A stretch of DNA of 64,000 nucleotides from Ceratotherium simum simum (GCF_000283155.1 NW_004454178.1:23075191-23139190); one strand, 5' to 3'; positions 32,976 to 44,519 are shown, counted from the stretch's first letter. Notes: a model not told the origin generated them from the letters alone. A program made the numbers and translations.

Positions 32976-34159
32976 GTCAGAAAGGAAACCTCTCAGATCA
33001 GCCCAAGGTCTGCAGATACAGGGGGGATTCTCCGTTGTCTGCACCCCTCCTGCAGATTCCGATTGGTGATTTGAAGCTCACATTCACACTCAGTTTTACT
33101 CACCGAGGTTATAAAGAAAATTACAGCTTCGGGTTCACATTTACTCCGGGGCTGAGGTTTGGTGGCGCTGGGACGCTGACTGGAGGTTTTGATTGCATGA
33201 GGAGGAGACACAATCGCAAGCTGGCTGCCTGCGATTACAGGTTCACAGTCTGGGGGGTGGGGGACTTTCCAAACAGCATGCCTTTGAAAATTCACCCAAG
33301 TTCAGAAAACCTGTAACACCTCTAATCTGGGCTGGTGGAAACTATAGCTCTTAAATTCGAGCCACATGAGTTATGTGACATTTTAATAATGGAGATGCTA
33401 GCAAGCAGTTAATTTTTTACCCAACTAAGTAGAAGTTACTTATTCTCTGAGCTATAATTAGCATAATAGGGAGAAATTGATGCCCTGGGAATCAGTGTGA
33501 TTTGCCTGGGGTCATGCAAAGCAAGGTGGCAGAGCCAAATCCCATGCATGGCCTGATGCTGCGTTAATGGGGGAGCAAAGTCAGTTTCCATTTGGGGAGC
33601 GCGGCACATGATTTGCTCTCTACCACAGGTGTGGGTGGGGCGGGTCGGATGGCACTGTCCCTCGTTCAGATGGGGCACTGGGGATGGAGAGGGAGGCGTG
33701 GCTCGCCCAGGTTGTCCAGTAGTTGACTTTGCCAGGACGGCGGTTCTGATTCCCGTCCAGTGCCCTGCCCACAGCATTCCTTCCAAGGACATTTGGAGAT
33801 GGTTTGGATTCTTATTCTGTTCTAGGCCAGACTTGCCTTTCAGGTGTGGTTAGTCATGCTTCGCCATCTGTGCAGGGAGCTGACCACTGCACCCTGCCTG
33901 CAGCCACAGGCTCATTGAGGGGTGATGGGGCCTCGGACCTGGGTGAGGGGAAGTAGTGGGAGGCATAGGGGGCGGCTGTGCCCCCCATCCTCCCTGGCAC
34001 CTGAGCAGTGTAGGGCGTGTGTGGTCCTGCCACCTGGGAGTTCCTGCCTGAGCAGCCCTCACTGCATAGGCAGGACTCACCTGTAGGGTCCTCTGACCCT
34101 CATGTGATGGAACAGTTGCCAGCAGTTACTGTCAAAATTATTGGTGAATTTTAGCTGCA
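32976..34159. other. Intron stretch with weak MIR remnants
   Basis: Mostly unassigned. About 33,600-33,785 and 33,440-33,550 carry weak reverse MIR similarity ('ggcagagccaaatcccatgc'). No exon recognised. Confidence 0.4.
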
Positions 34160-34753
34160 GTGCTCTTTCTGGACTCATTTTATCCTACAATTTAGAGTTA
34201 TGATTTATATAAGAGATACTATACATGTTGGAAGTTGACAATTTGATGAGTTTTGACTGATATATACGTCCATGAAACCACAATCAAGATATTGAACATG
34301 CCCATCTCTCCAGACGCTTCCCCCTGCCCCTCTGTGACCCCTCCCTCCTCCTGCCCCCATCTGCTTGCACTGATCTGCTGTCTGTCACTTGGGATTAGTG
34401 TGCATTTCCTAGAATTTAATAGAAATGAAATCACACAGTAATAGACCCTTTCCTTGTCTGGCTTCATTCACTCCGTATAATGATTCTGAGATTCGTCTAA
34501 GTTGTAGCACAGATCAGTAGCTTGTTCTTTTTTATTGCTGAATAGTATTCTATTGTATGGGCTTACCACAGTTTGTCCTGTTGATGGATATTGATTGTTG
34601 CCAGGGTTTGGCTTTTATAAATAAAGCTGCCAAGAACGTTCAGCTACAGTTCTTCATATGGGCACGTGCTTTCATTTCTCTTGAGTAAATACATGGGAAT
34701 GAAGTAGCCAGGAGATGTGGTCAGTGTGTATTTAACATTAAAAAAACTGCCAG

Positions 34754-35014
34754 AGGGGGCTGGCCCAGTGGGGTAAGTGGTTAAGTTTGTGTGCTCTGCC
34801 TCAGAGGCCTGGGGTTTGCAGGTTCGGCTCCCAGGCATGGACCAGTGCACTGCTCATCAAGCCATGCTGTAGCAACATCCCACATACAAAATAGAGGAAG
34901 ATGGGCAGAGGTGTTAGCTCAGAGCTAATCTTCCGCAGCAAAAAGAGGAAGATTGGCAATGGATGTTAGCTGAGGGCTGAACTTCCTCACCAAAAACAAA
35001 ACAAAACAAAACAA
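34754..35014 (+). mobile_element. ERE SINE, first of a pair
   Basis: Head 'gggggctggcccagtgggg', B-box-like 'ggttcggctcc', body motifs, and a tail of (CAAAA) repeats. Preceded by 'aactgccag' (34,745-34,753) and followed by the same 9 bases at 35,015-35,023. Confidence 0.93.
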
Positions 35015-35023
35015 AACTGCCAG

Positions 35024-35225
35024 GGCTGGCCCTGTGGAATAGTAGTTAAGTTCATGTGATCTGCTTTGGTGGCCCAGGGTTCGCAGGTTCGGATCCTGGG
35101 CGTGGACCTACATGCTGCTTGTCAAGCCATGCTGTGGCAGGTGTCCCACATATAAAGTAGAGGAAGATGGGCACAGATGTTAGCCCAGGGCTAATCTTAC
35201 TCACCAAAACAAACAAACAAAAAAG
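35024..35225 (+). mobile_element. ERE SINE, second of a pair (shorter)
   Basis: Same orientation as its neighbour, directly after the shared 'aactgccag'; ends in a CAAA-rich tail, then 'aactgcca' again. It lacks the second 'gaggattggcaatgg' body block present in full copies, so it is about 60 bases shorter. Confidence 0.92.
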
Positions 35226-35674
35226 AACTGCCAAACTGTTTTCCAAATTGGTATTTGATTTCACTCTCCTGGCAGCAGTGTCAGAGTCTCCTCTCTGGAT
35301 TTAGGTTCAGCAGGCTACTGGCTGTGACTGTTTGGGGATGGCATCTATCCTTGAGAAAGAGGCTTTGCCACCCGTGTCTCATGGTCTGTGAAGTGTCTTG
35401 TACTAATGAGAGGGCTTGGAGGCTGTAGGGGTGAGGCCGAGGAGGGGAGAGGCAGAGTAGGAAAGAGGCGAGACCTCCTTGGAGGTTGAGGAGCCCAAGA
35501 CAGAGGAGCTGTGATCACATATTACGTTTGTGAAAATCAGACCCATGTGGGTGCTTACAAAGCGAATAAAAATTACAACCGTCTAGTTGCAGTCCGAGTG
35601 GACTTGGAGTTGCCTCCACGGCAGGCTCCAGGGCAGGCAGGGGGTGAGGCAGAGCAGAAGGCCCCGGGGGACCT

Positions 35675-35752
35675 CTGGAGTCAGCTCCTGGTTCCTGCGT
35701 ATCACTGTGTGACCCTGGCCTCCCTGCTGGTATGTCTGTTTCCAGCCAAGAT
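35675..35752 (+). repeat. Possible MIR fragment
   Basis: 'tggagtcagctcctggttcc', then 'actgtgtgaccctggcctcc', is a short forward MIR-like match next to a MER20. Confidence 0.5.
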
Positions 35753-35953
35753 CAGTGGTTCGTAGTGAGGGGAGTGGGCAGTTTTGCCCCCCAAAGGACG
35801 TATGGCAGTGTCTGGAGAAATTTTGGTGGTCATGGCTTTGGGGAGGAAGGTGTTTCTGGCGTCTGGTGGATGGAGACCAGGGATGCTGCTCAGCAGGCTT
35901 CAGAGCACAGGGCGGCCCAGGGTCTCAGGAGCGCCGAGGCTGAGAACCTCCGG
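35753..35953 (+). mobile_element. MER20 hAT-Charlie element
   Basis: Full-length match: 'cagtggttcgtagtgagggg', 'cagttttgccccccaaagga', 'ggcagtgtctggagaaattt', 'gatggagaccagggatgctg', 'gccgaggctgagaacctcc'. In other mammals MER20 copies have sometimes been adopted as regulatory elements (known for endometrial genes). Confidence 0.9.
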
Positions 35954-37829
35954 GTAGGCGTCTATGTCCCTCCCCGCCTCTGATCTGCAGCTGGAGCTCT
36001 GTGCTGACAGGGCTGTCCGGGCTCACGCTTCTGTTTCAGGTTCGGGGAAGTGGTGGCACTCTCCAGGCGGTGTGTACCTCGTGCTAACTGGATGGGACCT
36101 TTCTAAATAAGGAGGACTGGCCTTGTTGCCCGGGTCTGACCCGGGCCCTCGGGGACGAGGAGTGAGGGGCTGTGTGAGCCTCATGGCTGCTTCTCCCTTG
36201 GGTTTTCTAGGAAACTGGCTCCCCAGGGGGTTGTGCCCTTCTCTCCTGTCCCTCCTCCAGTGCTTGAGTAGGCAAATTCTACCTGGCTCTTTATGACTAA
36301 CCGCCTGGCAGCCCAGGGCCGCCTTGACAAGCTTCCTTGATTATTAACCTTTGCTTGGCTCGGGGAAATTACTCACCTGCTCTCTGGCCAAGAGTGTTCC
36401 TCCCCGAGACGGTGATGTGTAAATCTTCTTGACGAGTCCCCATTCAGGAGAGCTCAGTTCTTTTACTGACAGGGTGGGGAGAAAACCCCGTGTAATTTCC
36501 TCAAGTTGTGGGTTTTGCTCCTCCAAAGCTTTTCCTACAAGTGCTCGTGGTGGGGTTCAGCGTGGGTGCAGGGAGAGGGCAGTTAGTGTCCACGTCAGCG
36601 GTCGCTTCCTGCCCTGATGCCCATCGGCAAAGTGCCAGACAGCCAACTTGTATCTCGGTTGGGAGTTTGGGGGTCAGTTTTTTTACTTTTGGGGGAGAAT
36701 AGCAAGGATGGGAAATGCTGGTTTTGTTGACATTGGAATAAGAAAATAACCCATGCACTTCCTTCCCCATTCCTGCCTCACTTTCCCTGTTAGGATGCAC
36801 CATGGTGCGCTGCTGGACAGCGACCTCTGACCGGGATATAGGCCCTGACCTTTGACCTGGAAGTAGACCTTGACCTCACTGGGGTCCTGCCACTGCTCAG
36901 CAGCTCCCGTGTCCCCCGAGGGCCGGGTAACTTTCGTGCCAGCCAGGGAACCTGCCCTTTGCCTCCCTCTCCCAGAAATTAAGATATGTGAGTGAAAATA
37001 TTCTTTTAAGCACTTTGGATGTTATAAAGAAGGGCGCTATGCCGCTAGCAGGAGCGAGGGGCTCCCGACTGGTCTGGGCTCCTGTGCCGATAGCAGCTGT
37101 GGGATTCCCATCCGTGGCGGTTGTTCTCAGGGTTCCTCAGGTCCTTCCACATCAGGTTGGTCACTTTTCTTCAAATTTAGATGGCAGCTTTATTGGGTTG
37201 GTTTAGGCTTTTCTGGTTCAAATGTGGCTTCACTAGCTTTTTCTTGATACCAGACTATCTTAAGGGTTTGAGATCATGAAAGCTGAAATGTATGAAGTGT
37301 CTTCTTCCCCCGTATTCACGTCGTCGCGTTCACATTCGGCTGCTGCAATCGCCGTGGCTGGTTCCTGAGGCCTGGCCTCCCTTCTCTACGGGTACACGTG
37401 TGACGCCCGAGCACTGGGACCGTTCTTCAGGCCTGTCTTAATTAGAACTCAAAGCCCCGTCCACACACAACCCCCCACTTTAAACCTTCTTGAGAATTGT
37501 CGTGCTCTTCCAGATAAATCACGATTTTATAGCTTTTCAAGTTTGAACAGTGGGATAACCGCTAGGATTCTGTCAGTGTTTTATGATCGCCTTCACAGAT
37601 CGTGCGCTTTCTCCCGCATCTTTGATGTGCGTGTAATAACCATGTATTTATGTTTATATGCTTATGTTTATGTGCTTAACCTGTGCGGTTAAGCACAGGT
37701 GATTGTAAGGAGCCATGGCTCGGTGTGTGCCAGCGTGTCTGTGCATCTGTGCTCAGATGTCCGAGGACGTGGATGCGCTAATTCGTGTTTGACAGCTTGG
37801 CTAACCCATAAATAGATCCCAAAACAAAT
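35954..37829. other. Intron stretch, mainly unique
   Basis: No exon or named repeat. A CpG-retaining patch at about 37,305-37,420 and an inverted repeat at 37,671-37,700 are noted separately. Confidence 0.5.
37671..37700. repeat. Inverted repeat with two alternative hairpins
   Basis: Perfect 11-base arms TGTGCTTAACC and GGTTAAGCACA flank a 5-base loop. A second, overlapping pair (ACCTGTG and CACAGGT) offers a competing stem. Confidence 0.9.
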
Positions 37830-38200
37830 CTGGCCAGGCCTGGCCTTGCTTAAAAGCCTTTAATGGCTCACTAGGGCTTTCAGAATGAAGTTGAGATTCC
37901 TCGGCCACACCCCTGAGCCTTTTTAGAACAAGTCATGGGGTAAATAAAGAAATGAGAATGCAGTTGCTCTGCCTAGCGTCCAGGGCCCTTTGCGATGGGC
38001 CTGCATGGGCTTGCCCCTCCCCGTGGGCACCTTCACTGCAGACAGTTGCCTGGGGGCCACCTTGTCTGCCCTGGGCTCCCGATGCTCTGGGTCCTGCCTC
38101 CGGGTTTGCTTATCTTTTCTTACAAGAGGTGCCTTCGCCACTCCTTCAAGTGTCACTGCTCCCTGGAGACCGTTCGGATGGCTCCTGGTGGTGATGCCAG
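37830..38200 (+). repeat. L2 LINE fragment
   Basis: Forward L2 late ORF2 order: 'ttgcttaaaagcctttaatg', 'gctcactagggctttcag', 'ccagggccctttgcgatggg', 'caagtgtcactgctccctgg'. Frame broken. Confidence 0.65.
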
Positions 38201-39125
38201 GCATGTGGCCCGTGCACTTTGCTCTTGTGGGTTCTCCCGTCTCTCCCCAGCGTGGGCTCGAAGTGCTCAGGGACTGGGGTCATGGGTCCAGATGCCAGTG
38301 TGTCATCCAGGACCAGCTGTGTGGTAAGAGCTCCATGGAGCTTGACCGGTTGAGAGTGGAAAGACCAAGCTCTGGCCACGTCTGATATGTAATACACATA
38401 TTCAAGGACTCCAGTATCCTAAAGACGATGCCCGCAGCTGCGGCTGTGTACCCAGGACCTTGAGGTTGCCATGGCTGCTATTTTGAGAATTACCTTCAGA
38501 ATTTAGGTCACTAAAAAAAATTTGTAAATTTAGGCAATCTTTGCCCTAAGCAGCTGGTCTTTTCTTTTTAGAATCATCAAAATTTGCTTATCCTTCAGGC
38601 TGGAGTTTGGTAAATTGGTCTGTTTGGGTCTTTGGTTGAAAACATCAGAATCCCATTCTGGCTAACTCAAGCAGATGTGGAATTTACCAGAAGGATGTGG
38701 GGCAACTCTGAGCATGGGAGGCCAGGCTGAGAACTGGGGATGGGGATGGACTGAACCAGGGCCACTGGAGGGGCCCAGGGAGCAGGCACAAGTTGCTGTG
38801 TCTCTGGAGCACTGCATTTCTCTCCTCCATCTACTTGGAGGGAATTAGCCACCTTGATTGACAGCCCCATCGGGAAGGCAGCAGAGAGAAGAGATGCAGG
38901 TCTTCAAAGGCTAATTGAGAAGCTGTATCCAAAAGCCAGGCGCGTCGCTACTGAGCAGGCAGGAACAGCACCCGTGCAGCACAGGGGAAGGGGCACGGCT
39001 GTCCAGTCAGCATGGGATGCTCATCATGAGTCATAAGTGTGATTCCGTGCATCTGCTGAAGTCCTCCTTCCTTGTAATTCTGTGTGGAAAAGTCTGGTTA
39101 CTGTGGAGCTGGACATTTTGGAGTA
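38201..39125. other. Intron stretch, nothing assigned
   Basis: A part at about 38,620-38,850 resembles some old repeat that I cannot name. No exon recognised. Confidence 0.4.
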
Positions 39126-39330
39126 CAGTCATGCATCGCTTAATGATGGGGACATGTTCTGAGAAATGCATTGTTAGACGATTTCGTCGTTGTGCGAACA
39201 TAGAGTGCACTTACACAAACCTAGATGGTACCACCTGTACACACCTAGGCTACGTGGTACTGATCATATGGGACCACTGTCGTATACATGATGCATCCTT
39301 GACTGAAACGTTGTTATGCGATGCATGATG
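39126..39330 (+). mobile_element. DNA-transposon MITE, 'cagtcatgc' family, copy 2
   Basis: Starts 'cagtcatgcatcgcttaatg' and ends 'tatgcgatgcatgatg', an inverted counterpart of the start. The 'gatttcgtcgttgtgcgaac' and 'cttacacaaacctagatgg' blocks are shared with the copy at 47,355. Non-coding, although an open frame crosses it. Confidence 0.85.
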
Positions 39331-39689
39331 CGAATCTTTAAGATGTGCAAACAGATAAGTGGCTTCAAACATTTTGAATTACTCCTTGCAAATATAAAGA
39401 ATGGAAATTACTCATACAGGGAGCTGGGAAAATGCCAGAGCTGCCTTTTAAGTCTTAATGGAAGTGAGATACTTTTTAGAGTGGGGGTAGCTGAGTGACA
39501 CAACGATCGAGGGCCTGCTGGGTGCGGGGAGAAGTTGCTGGGCTGTGTGTGGACTCTGCAGACCTGTCGTCCGGCTGGTTGTGACAGGTGGCTGGCCGTC
39601 GCAGCGCTCAGGTTCAGGCTCTCGCTCCTGCCCTGTGACTTTGCTGTTGCTCAGGCAGGCCGAGTGGTTCCCACGGGCACACACTTGCC

Positions 39690-39815
39690 TGCGCTTCCTT
39701 CCTCTCCCAGACTTTACAGTCACAGCCTCCTGTCTTCTCGTCCCTCCAGGACACGTGGCACCCCATTTACATGCACACCTGGCAATAATAAATGCTCTGT
39801 GAATGCTTGTTGCAG
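39690..39815 (+). repeat. Possible L2 3' end
   Basis: 'cacacctggcaataataaat', then 'gctctgtgaatgcttgttg', resembles the 'ggcacatagtaggtgctcaataaatg' end of L2. Weak. Confidence 0.45.
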
Positions 39816-39989
39816 GAACACCTTTCCTGCGAGTTCTGCTCTGCTCCCTAAGCCTGGAAATAAAACAAAGTCAACACTGTGCTCTTTCCATCTCTCATAC
39901 CCGGGAGCCTTTTCTTTGAACCTTCCTTGTGGCATTTTCTGCTTCTGCTCCATCCTATAACTATTGCTTGAGGCCCAGGTACTGTGTGT

Positions 39990-40120
39990 TTAAGGAGTCT
40001 TGGAATGAAGTCTGGTGCTGCTTCTTTCTAGCTGTGTGCCTTTGGGGAAGTTGTTTGAATTCTGAGCCTCAGTGTCCTCCTTCTTCTGGAGGAAATGAGT
40101 GTGAGCACCTGACTCCCGTG
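39990..40120 (+). repeat. MIR fragment
   Basis: 'ttctagctgtgtgcctttgg', 'ggaagttgtttgaattctga' and 'gcctcagtgtcctccttctt' follow the forward MIR core and 3' half. Confidence 0.75.
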
Positions 40121-40486
40121 CCCTGGTGCACTGTCCAGGCTGCCGCTCTTTCTGGCTGACCTCCCTGCATCTCGCCTCCCATCACACCTGGAGACGCTCA
40201 GAAAGATGTTTGTCGAGTGGATATCCCTTCATTTGGCCCCTCAGGACACTTCAGATCTTCTCCATATTCTGGGGTCAGTGGTGTGGCTGCTCAGCTTGCG
40301 AGAGAGTACAGTGTGGGGCTTTCCTCCACCAGCCGGGTCACTGCAGTGGGGTTCAAACTCCATAATGTGGTTGTGCCAGAGGTCAGCCATGCAAATGCTG
40401 TTGATGGACAGTTGCGGGCAGAAGCGTCCTTGGCCCTGAACGGTAAGATCTGATTGGCCAGGGACGCTGGTAGGTATTGGCAAGGG

Positions 40487-40832
40487 CCTGCAGGGCTGTC
40501 CTAATAAACTACCACAGACTGGGGGGCTTAAGCAACAGACATTCATTGTGTCACAGTCCTGGAGGCTGGAAGTCCAAGATGAAGGTGTCAGCAGGTTTGG
40601 TTTCTCCTGAGGCCTCTCCTTGGCTGTGTCCTCACATGGCCTTTTCTCTGTACACATCCCTGGTGTCTCTCTCTTCTTATAAGGACAGCAGTCCCATCAG
40701 ATTAGGGTCCCACCCTTAGGACCTCATTTAACTTTAATTACCTCCTTAAAGACCCTGTCTCCAAATACAGCCACATTGGGAGTTAGGGCTTCAGCACGTG
40801 AATTTGGGGGGAATACAATTCAGTCCATAACA
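40487..40832 (-). repeat. MLT1-type LTR (ERVL-MaLR)
   Basis: Reverse MLT1 with 'ccacagactggggggcttaa', 'tcctggaggctggaagtcca', 'tgtgtcctcacatggccttt', 'ccctgtctccaaatacagcc' and 'attcagtccataaca'. Non-coding solo LTR. Confidence 0.88.
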
Positions 40833-41074
40833 GTGTCCTTCCCTCCCCGTGTCTCCCCCATATCACCCACATGTGGTTTCTGAGGATTTGTTGCTGATAT
40901 AGCATCACAGGTGTTTCATTAGTCACTCAGATCGGGGCTCTGACTGCACGGCTGTGTAGATACTGCCAGTGGGTGCGGTTCAGCCACTGACTTCCAAACT
41001 GAATGGAACCAGGGGACAGCAGATTTCTGAAACTGAACTGAACTGTTTATTTTCTATCTTTATGGTAATTTATT

Positions 41075-41276
41075 TATTTTTTTTAAAGATTTTATTTATT
41101 TATTTTTTCCCCCAAACCCCAGTAGATAGTTGTATGTCATCCTTCTAGTTGCTGTATGTGGGACTCGGCCTCAGGATGGACGGAGAAGTGGTGCCTCGGT
41201 GCGTGCCCGGGATCTGAACCCGGGCCACCAGCATCGGAGCGCGCGCTTTTAACCACCAAGCCACGGGGCCGGCCCA
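41075..41276 (-). mobile_element. ERE SINE, variant subfamily
   Basis: Same tRNA-type head in reverse ('gatctgaacccgggccac', ending 'ggggccggccc') but with a different tail ('aaagattttatttattta'). Flanked by a perfect 13-base target duplication, 'atggtaatttatt', at 41,062-41,074 and 41,277-41,289. Confidence 0.92.
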
Positions 41277-41289
41277 ATGGTAATTTATT

Positions 41290-42659
41290 CTTATATCTTT
41301 GTTTCTTTTATAGTATCTTTATTTACATTATCTATAATATATTATATTTGGCTCATAATATGTATATTTTTATATGTTTATTATAATTTTATCTTAATTG
41401 AGGTTGCAGACACTAATTTTTACTGGGAAAAAGTAATAGCCATGAGGTTACTGTTTTATAAAAAATTTAAAAGAATGTGTGTTTAGGTGAAAGCAGTGTT
41501 TTTTTAAAATATAAAGTAGATTATGAAAAAAATATAAAATTTGGTTAAAAAAAAGAAGTCTACTGACGAGTGGAAATAATCATTTGCAGTGAGGCTCCAG
41601 CCCAGGGATGCCTCGCTGGTTCTCACACCTCGGGTTACTACCCTCTTGGCAGATGAGATGCGAGCTCAGCCAGGCTCGGCTTCTGGGGTGGAGCAGGGAT
41701 CCGACCCAGCAGCGGGGCCGCAAGCTTGGCCCAGAAACCATGTCCATAGGAAGAGGGAAGGGTTGGCCGTCTTCCGCCTTGCATAAAGACAACTGCCCTG
41801 CTGTGTTCCTTTTACCAAGTTTAGTTCTTTCTGTAGCTCTGGCATTTAATCCAAGTAAGAATAATCAAAATGATTATATCGATCAGTCAATCAATTGATT
41901 AATCGATTGATTGAATTATACCACGAGTCTCCCAACCCAGCTTTGGGCAGTCTGACGACTTTGACTCTTCCTTAACCTACTGACTGTCATCATTGAATGC
42001 TGTTGAAACAGGGTTTCGATAAAGAATTTTAGAGGTGACAGAAACAAAGTTGGCGGTCAGCCCAAGTCCCATACCCCCTAAATTACCTCTTCCAGGACTT
42101 TCTGTGATCAGCCCCCGTCCCCCCATTGTCTTCCTAAAATTGACTTTGATCTCTCGTGCTGACCCAGAAGTCAGGATGGCAGCCGTGGGTTGGCCTGTGT
42201 CAGCTGTTCCTGCAGCAAGCCTTTGGGAGTGGCCCTGAGCTTCCAGAATGTCTCTTCAGCTGGTGTTTCCTGCAATAGGACAAAGAGAAAAAAGAACACA
42301 TCAAGTTTGAATGTCTTAATAGGAAGACAACGTCCAACCCACACAGAAACCAAGAAGAAAAATGAAAGATTCTTCACCTTTTAAATCCTCAAAGCAATAT
42401 TACTTTCTGTGTCTTAAACCAGAGGGACGGGTGGCATCACCATCAGTAACGTCATCCTTAGGTTAACTTCATTTCCAGGCTGGTGCCTCTGACGTCACTT
42501 CTTTAATGCATGCTGCTCTTTGCGCAGAAGGGGCCCCTGCCTGTGGGCCTCGTCGGCAGCTGTAGCAACAGGAGGCCACGGCCAGGTGGCCCCACACTAT
42601 TGGGGACAGCAGAATTGTCAGAGCAAAAAACCTTGACATGTTTGAAACTGGTACTATTG
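41290..42659. other. Intron stretch, AT-rich then mixed
   Basis: AT-rich sequence to about 41,580, then mixed composition. Contains a near-perfect palindrome at 41,881-41,920. No exon recognised. Confidence 0.45.
41881..41920. repeat. Imperfect 40-base palindrome
   Basis: Left arm 'gatcagtcaatcaattgatt' and right arm 'aatcgattgattgaattata' are inverted copies matching at 16 of 20 positions, with no spacer. Built from repeated ATTGA/TCAAT units. Confidence 0.85.
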
Positions 42660-42800
42660 ATAGCAATTTGCAGATTATGTGACATGAATCATGTTAATCA
42701 GCTTATATTTATTAATTAGTTTAATCCTCAGGGCAACTCAGAGATATAGATATAATTCTCAATTTATGGATGTGGAAACTTGAGACTAAGAATATTGAAT
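42660..42800 (-). repeat. MIR-type fragment
   Basis: 'agtttaatcctcagggcaac', 'tcagagatatagatataatt', then 'tggatgtggaaacttgagac', follows the reverse MIR order. Confidence 0.65.
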
Positions 42801-42960
42801 GATAAATAGTTTATTTCCCTCCTAAGGAGAAGGTCTAATGATATACCTAGAAAACATAGAATTGTACCTCCCATTATACTCATCAACCAGCTTTAATAAT
42901 TATCAACCCATAGCCAACCTTATTTCCTCTATATACCCTGCCACCTCCCAATATTCTTTT

Positions 42961-43204
42961 TTTTTTTTTTTTTTTTTAGGAAGATCAGCCCTGAGCTAAC
43001 ATCCATGCCAATCCTCCTCTTTTTGCTGAGGAAATGGCACCTGGGCTAACATCTGTGCCCATCTTCCTCTATTTTATATGGGACGCCACCACAGCATGGC
43101 TTGACAAGCAGTACGTCAAGGTGTGCCCAGGATCCAAACCTGCAGACCCCGGGCCGCCGAAGTGGAGTGCGCACACTTAACTACTACGCCACCGGGCCGG
43201 CCCT
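42961..43204 (-). mobile_element. ERE SINE in an L1M element
   Basis: T-run start, reverse ERE body, 'gggccggccct' end. Perfect 13-base target duplication 'ccaatattctttt' at 42,948-42,960 and 43,205-43,217. Confidence 0.95.
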
Positions 43205-43599
43205 CCAATATTCTTTTGAAGCAAGTGCAAAACACCCTATCATTTCATCCATAAATATTTCAGTATCTATCTCCAAAAGAGGAGAACTTAAAAAAAAAAG
43301 GGCACACATGACCACTTTACCATTATCATGCTTAAAAAGTTAACAATTCCTTAATAGTATCAAAAAGCCAATTCGTGTCCAAATTTCTAATTGTCTCAGG
43401 AGTATCATATTTTTTTTTTCTGTTTTTTGAGTCAGGATCCAAATAATGTCTACAAAGTACAATTGGCTGATGCTTCTCCTCCATCTCTTTTAATGCGTAG
43501 GTTCCATAGCAGTCTTTCTCTTCTTCACATGTACATAATAGATTTGTTAACAAAGCTGAATTATGTGTTTTGTAGTGGTTCCTCACTCTCAATTTTTTT

Positions 43600-43839
43600 T
43601 TTTTTTTGTGAGGAAGATGGGCCCTGAGCTAACATCTGCCAATCCTTCTCTTTTTGCTGAGGAAGACTGGCTCTGGGCTAACATCCATGCCCATCTTCCT
43701 CCACCTTATATGAGACGCCACCACAGCATGGCCTGACAAGCGGTGCTTCGGTGCGCGCCCGGGTTCCTAACCGGCGAACCCCGGGCTGTTGCAGCGGAGC
43801 GCACGCACTTAACTGCTTGCGCCACCGGGCCAGGCCCAG
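43600..43839 (-). mobile_element. ERE SINE in the same L1M element
   Basis: Reverse ERE with T-run start and 'caccgggccaggccca' end. Target duplication 'tctcaattttttt' at 43,587-43,599 and 43,840-43,852 (exact length blurred by the T-run). Confidence 0.94.
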
Positions 43840-44519
43840 TCTCAATTTTTTTGACTGTATCCCCTTGGAATTATTTAGCGTGCTCCTTTGCCTTCTGTGT
43901 CTTCCTGTAAATGGGTGGTTTTTGGAGGTTGGTTTCAGGTCCAGTCCTGGTTTTGTTTGGCTAGCCTGCCTCCTGGGTGGTGGCTGGGTGTCCTCAGGAA
44001 GAACATACCTCCTGGTTGTCTTTCTGTTGATGTTAGCAGTTCCTGATGATGTCTCTCTATTGACAGTTGTGGTCTGGATCCATTCCTGCTCAGAGGTTGC
44101 AAAATGGTGATTTTGTAATTCTGTCCTTCATGCTTTCTGGGTTGTTGGGAAGCTCTTGGGAAGAGAGTGTTTCTTTCTCTGTGCAGGTCTAGTCTTTGGC
44201 CCCCTCTGGGGCGTTGTGATTGGTGGTGCATTTCAGAGGAGGGAACAGTTCCCTGCAAGGCAGGTTTATCCAGACTTGCGGTGGACGGCCGCTCGCCGGG
44301 AGCCGGCTCCTGGGAGAGGTGTCCCACTTCCCACTCGGGATGAGCTGTCGGCTGAGCTCCCTCCCAGCCCGTTGTCATCCTCACCACAATTAGCCAATTC
44401 TGAGAAGTGCTTTATGCCACCCAAGGAAGAAACAGCAAGTGCTTATCCAGTTGCAGAGCAGGCTGAGCTGGATGTCCGCAGGGAAGGAACCAGCGTGGGT
44501 GTAGACGGGGAGGTGGCGG

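Larger units (their letters stand above)
34160..35300 (-). repeat. Old L1M-type LINE (antisense) split by two EREs
   Basis: Antisense L1M motifs: 'gaatagtattctattgtatg', 'ttgatggatattgattgttg', 'gcttttataaataaagctgc', and 'ttcatttctcttgagtaaat' before the SINEs, then 'aactgccaaactgttttcc' after them. The two halves join correctly once the EREs are removed. Confidence 0.8.
42820..44150. repeat. Old L1M-type LINE 3' region carrying two EREs
   Basis: Pieces at 42,820-42,960, 43,205-43,599 and 43,840-44,150 form one element when the SINEs are removed. Blocks include 'atttcatccataaatatttc', 'cagtatctatctccaaaaga', 'gagtcaggatccaaataatg', 'tcctgtaaatgggtggtttt' and 'ggttgcaaaatggtgatttt'. Orientation left open. 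Confidence 0.65.

Noticed and set aside
39316..39498. Possible small protein next to a MITE
   Set aside because: The start codon lies in the MITE end; no homology or splice context.
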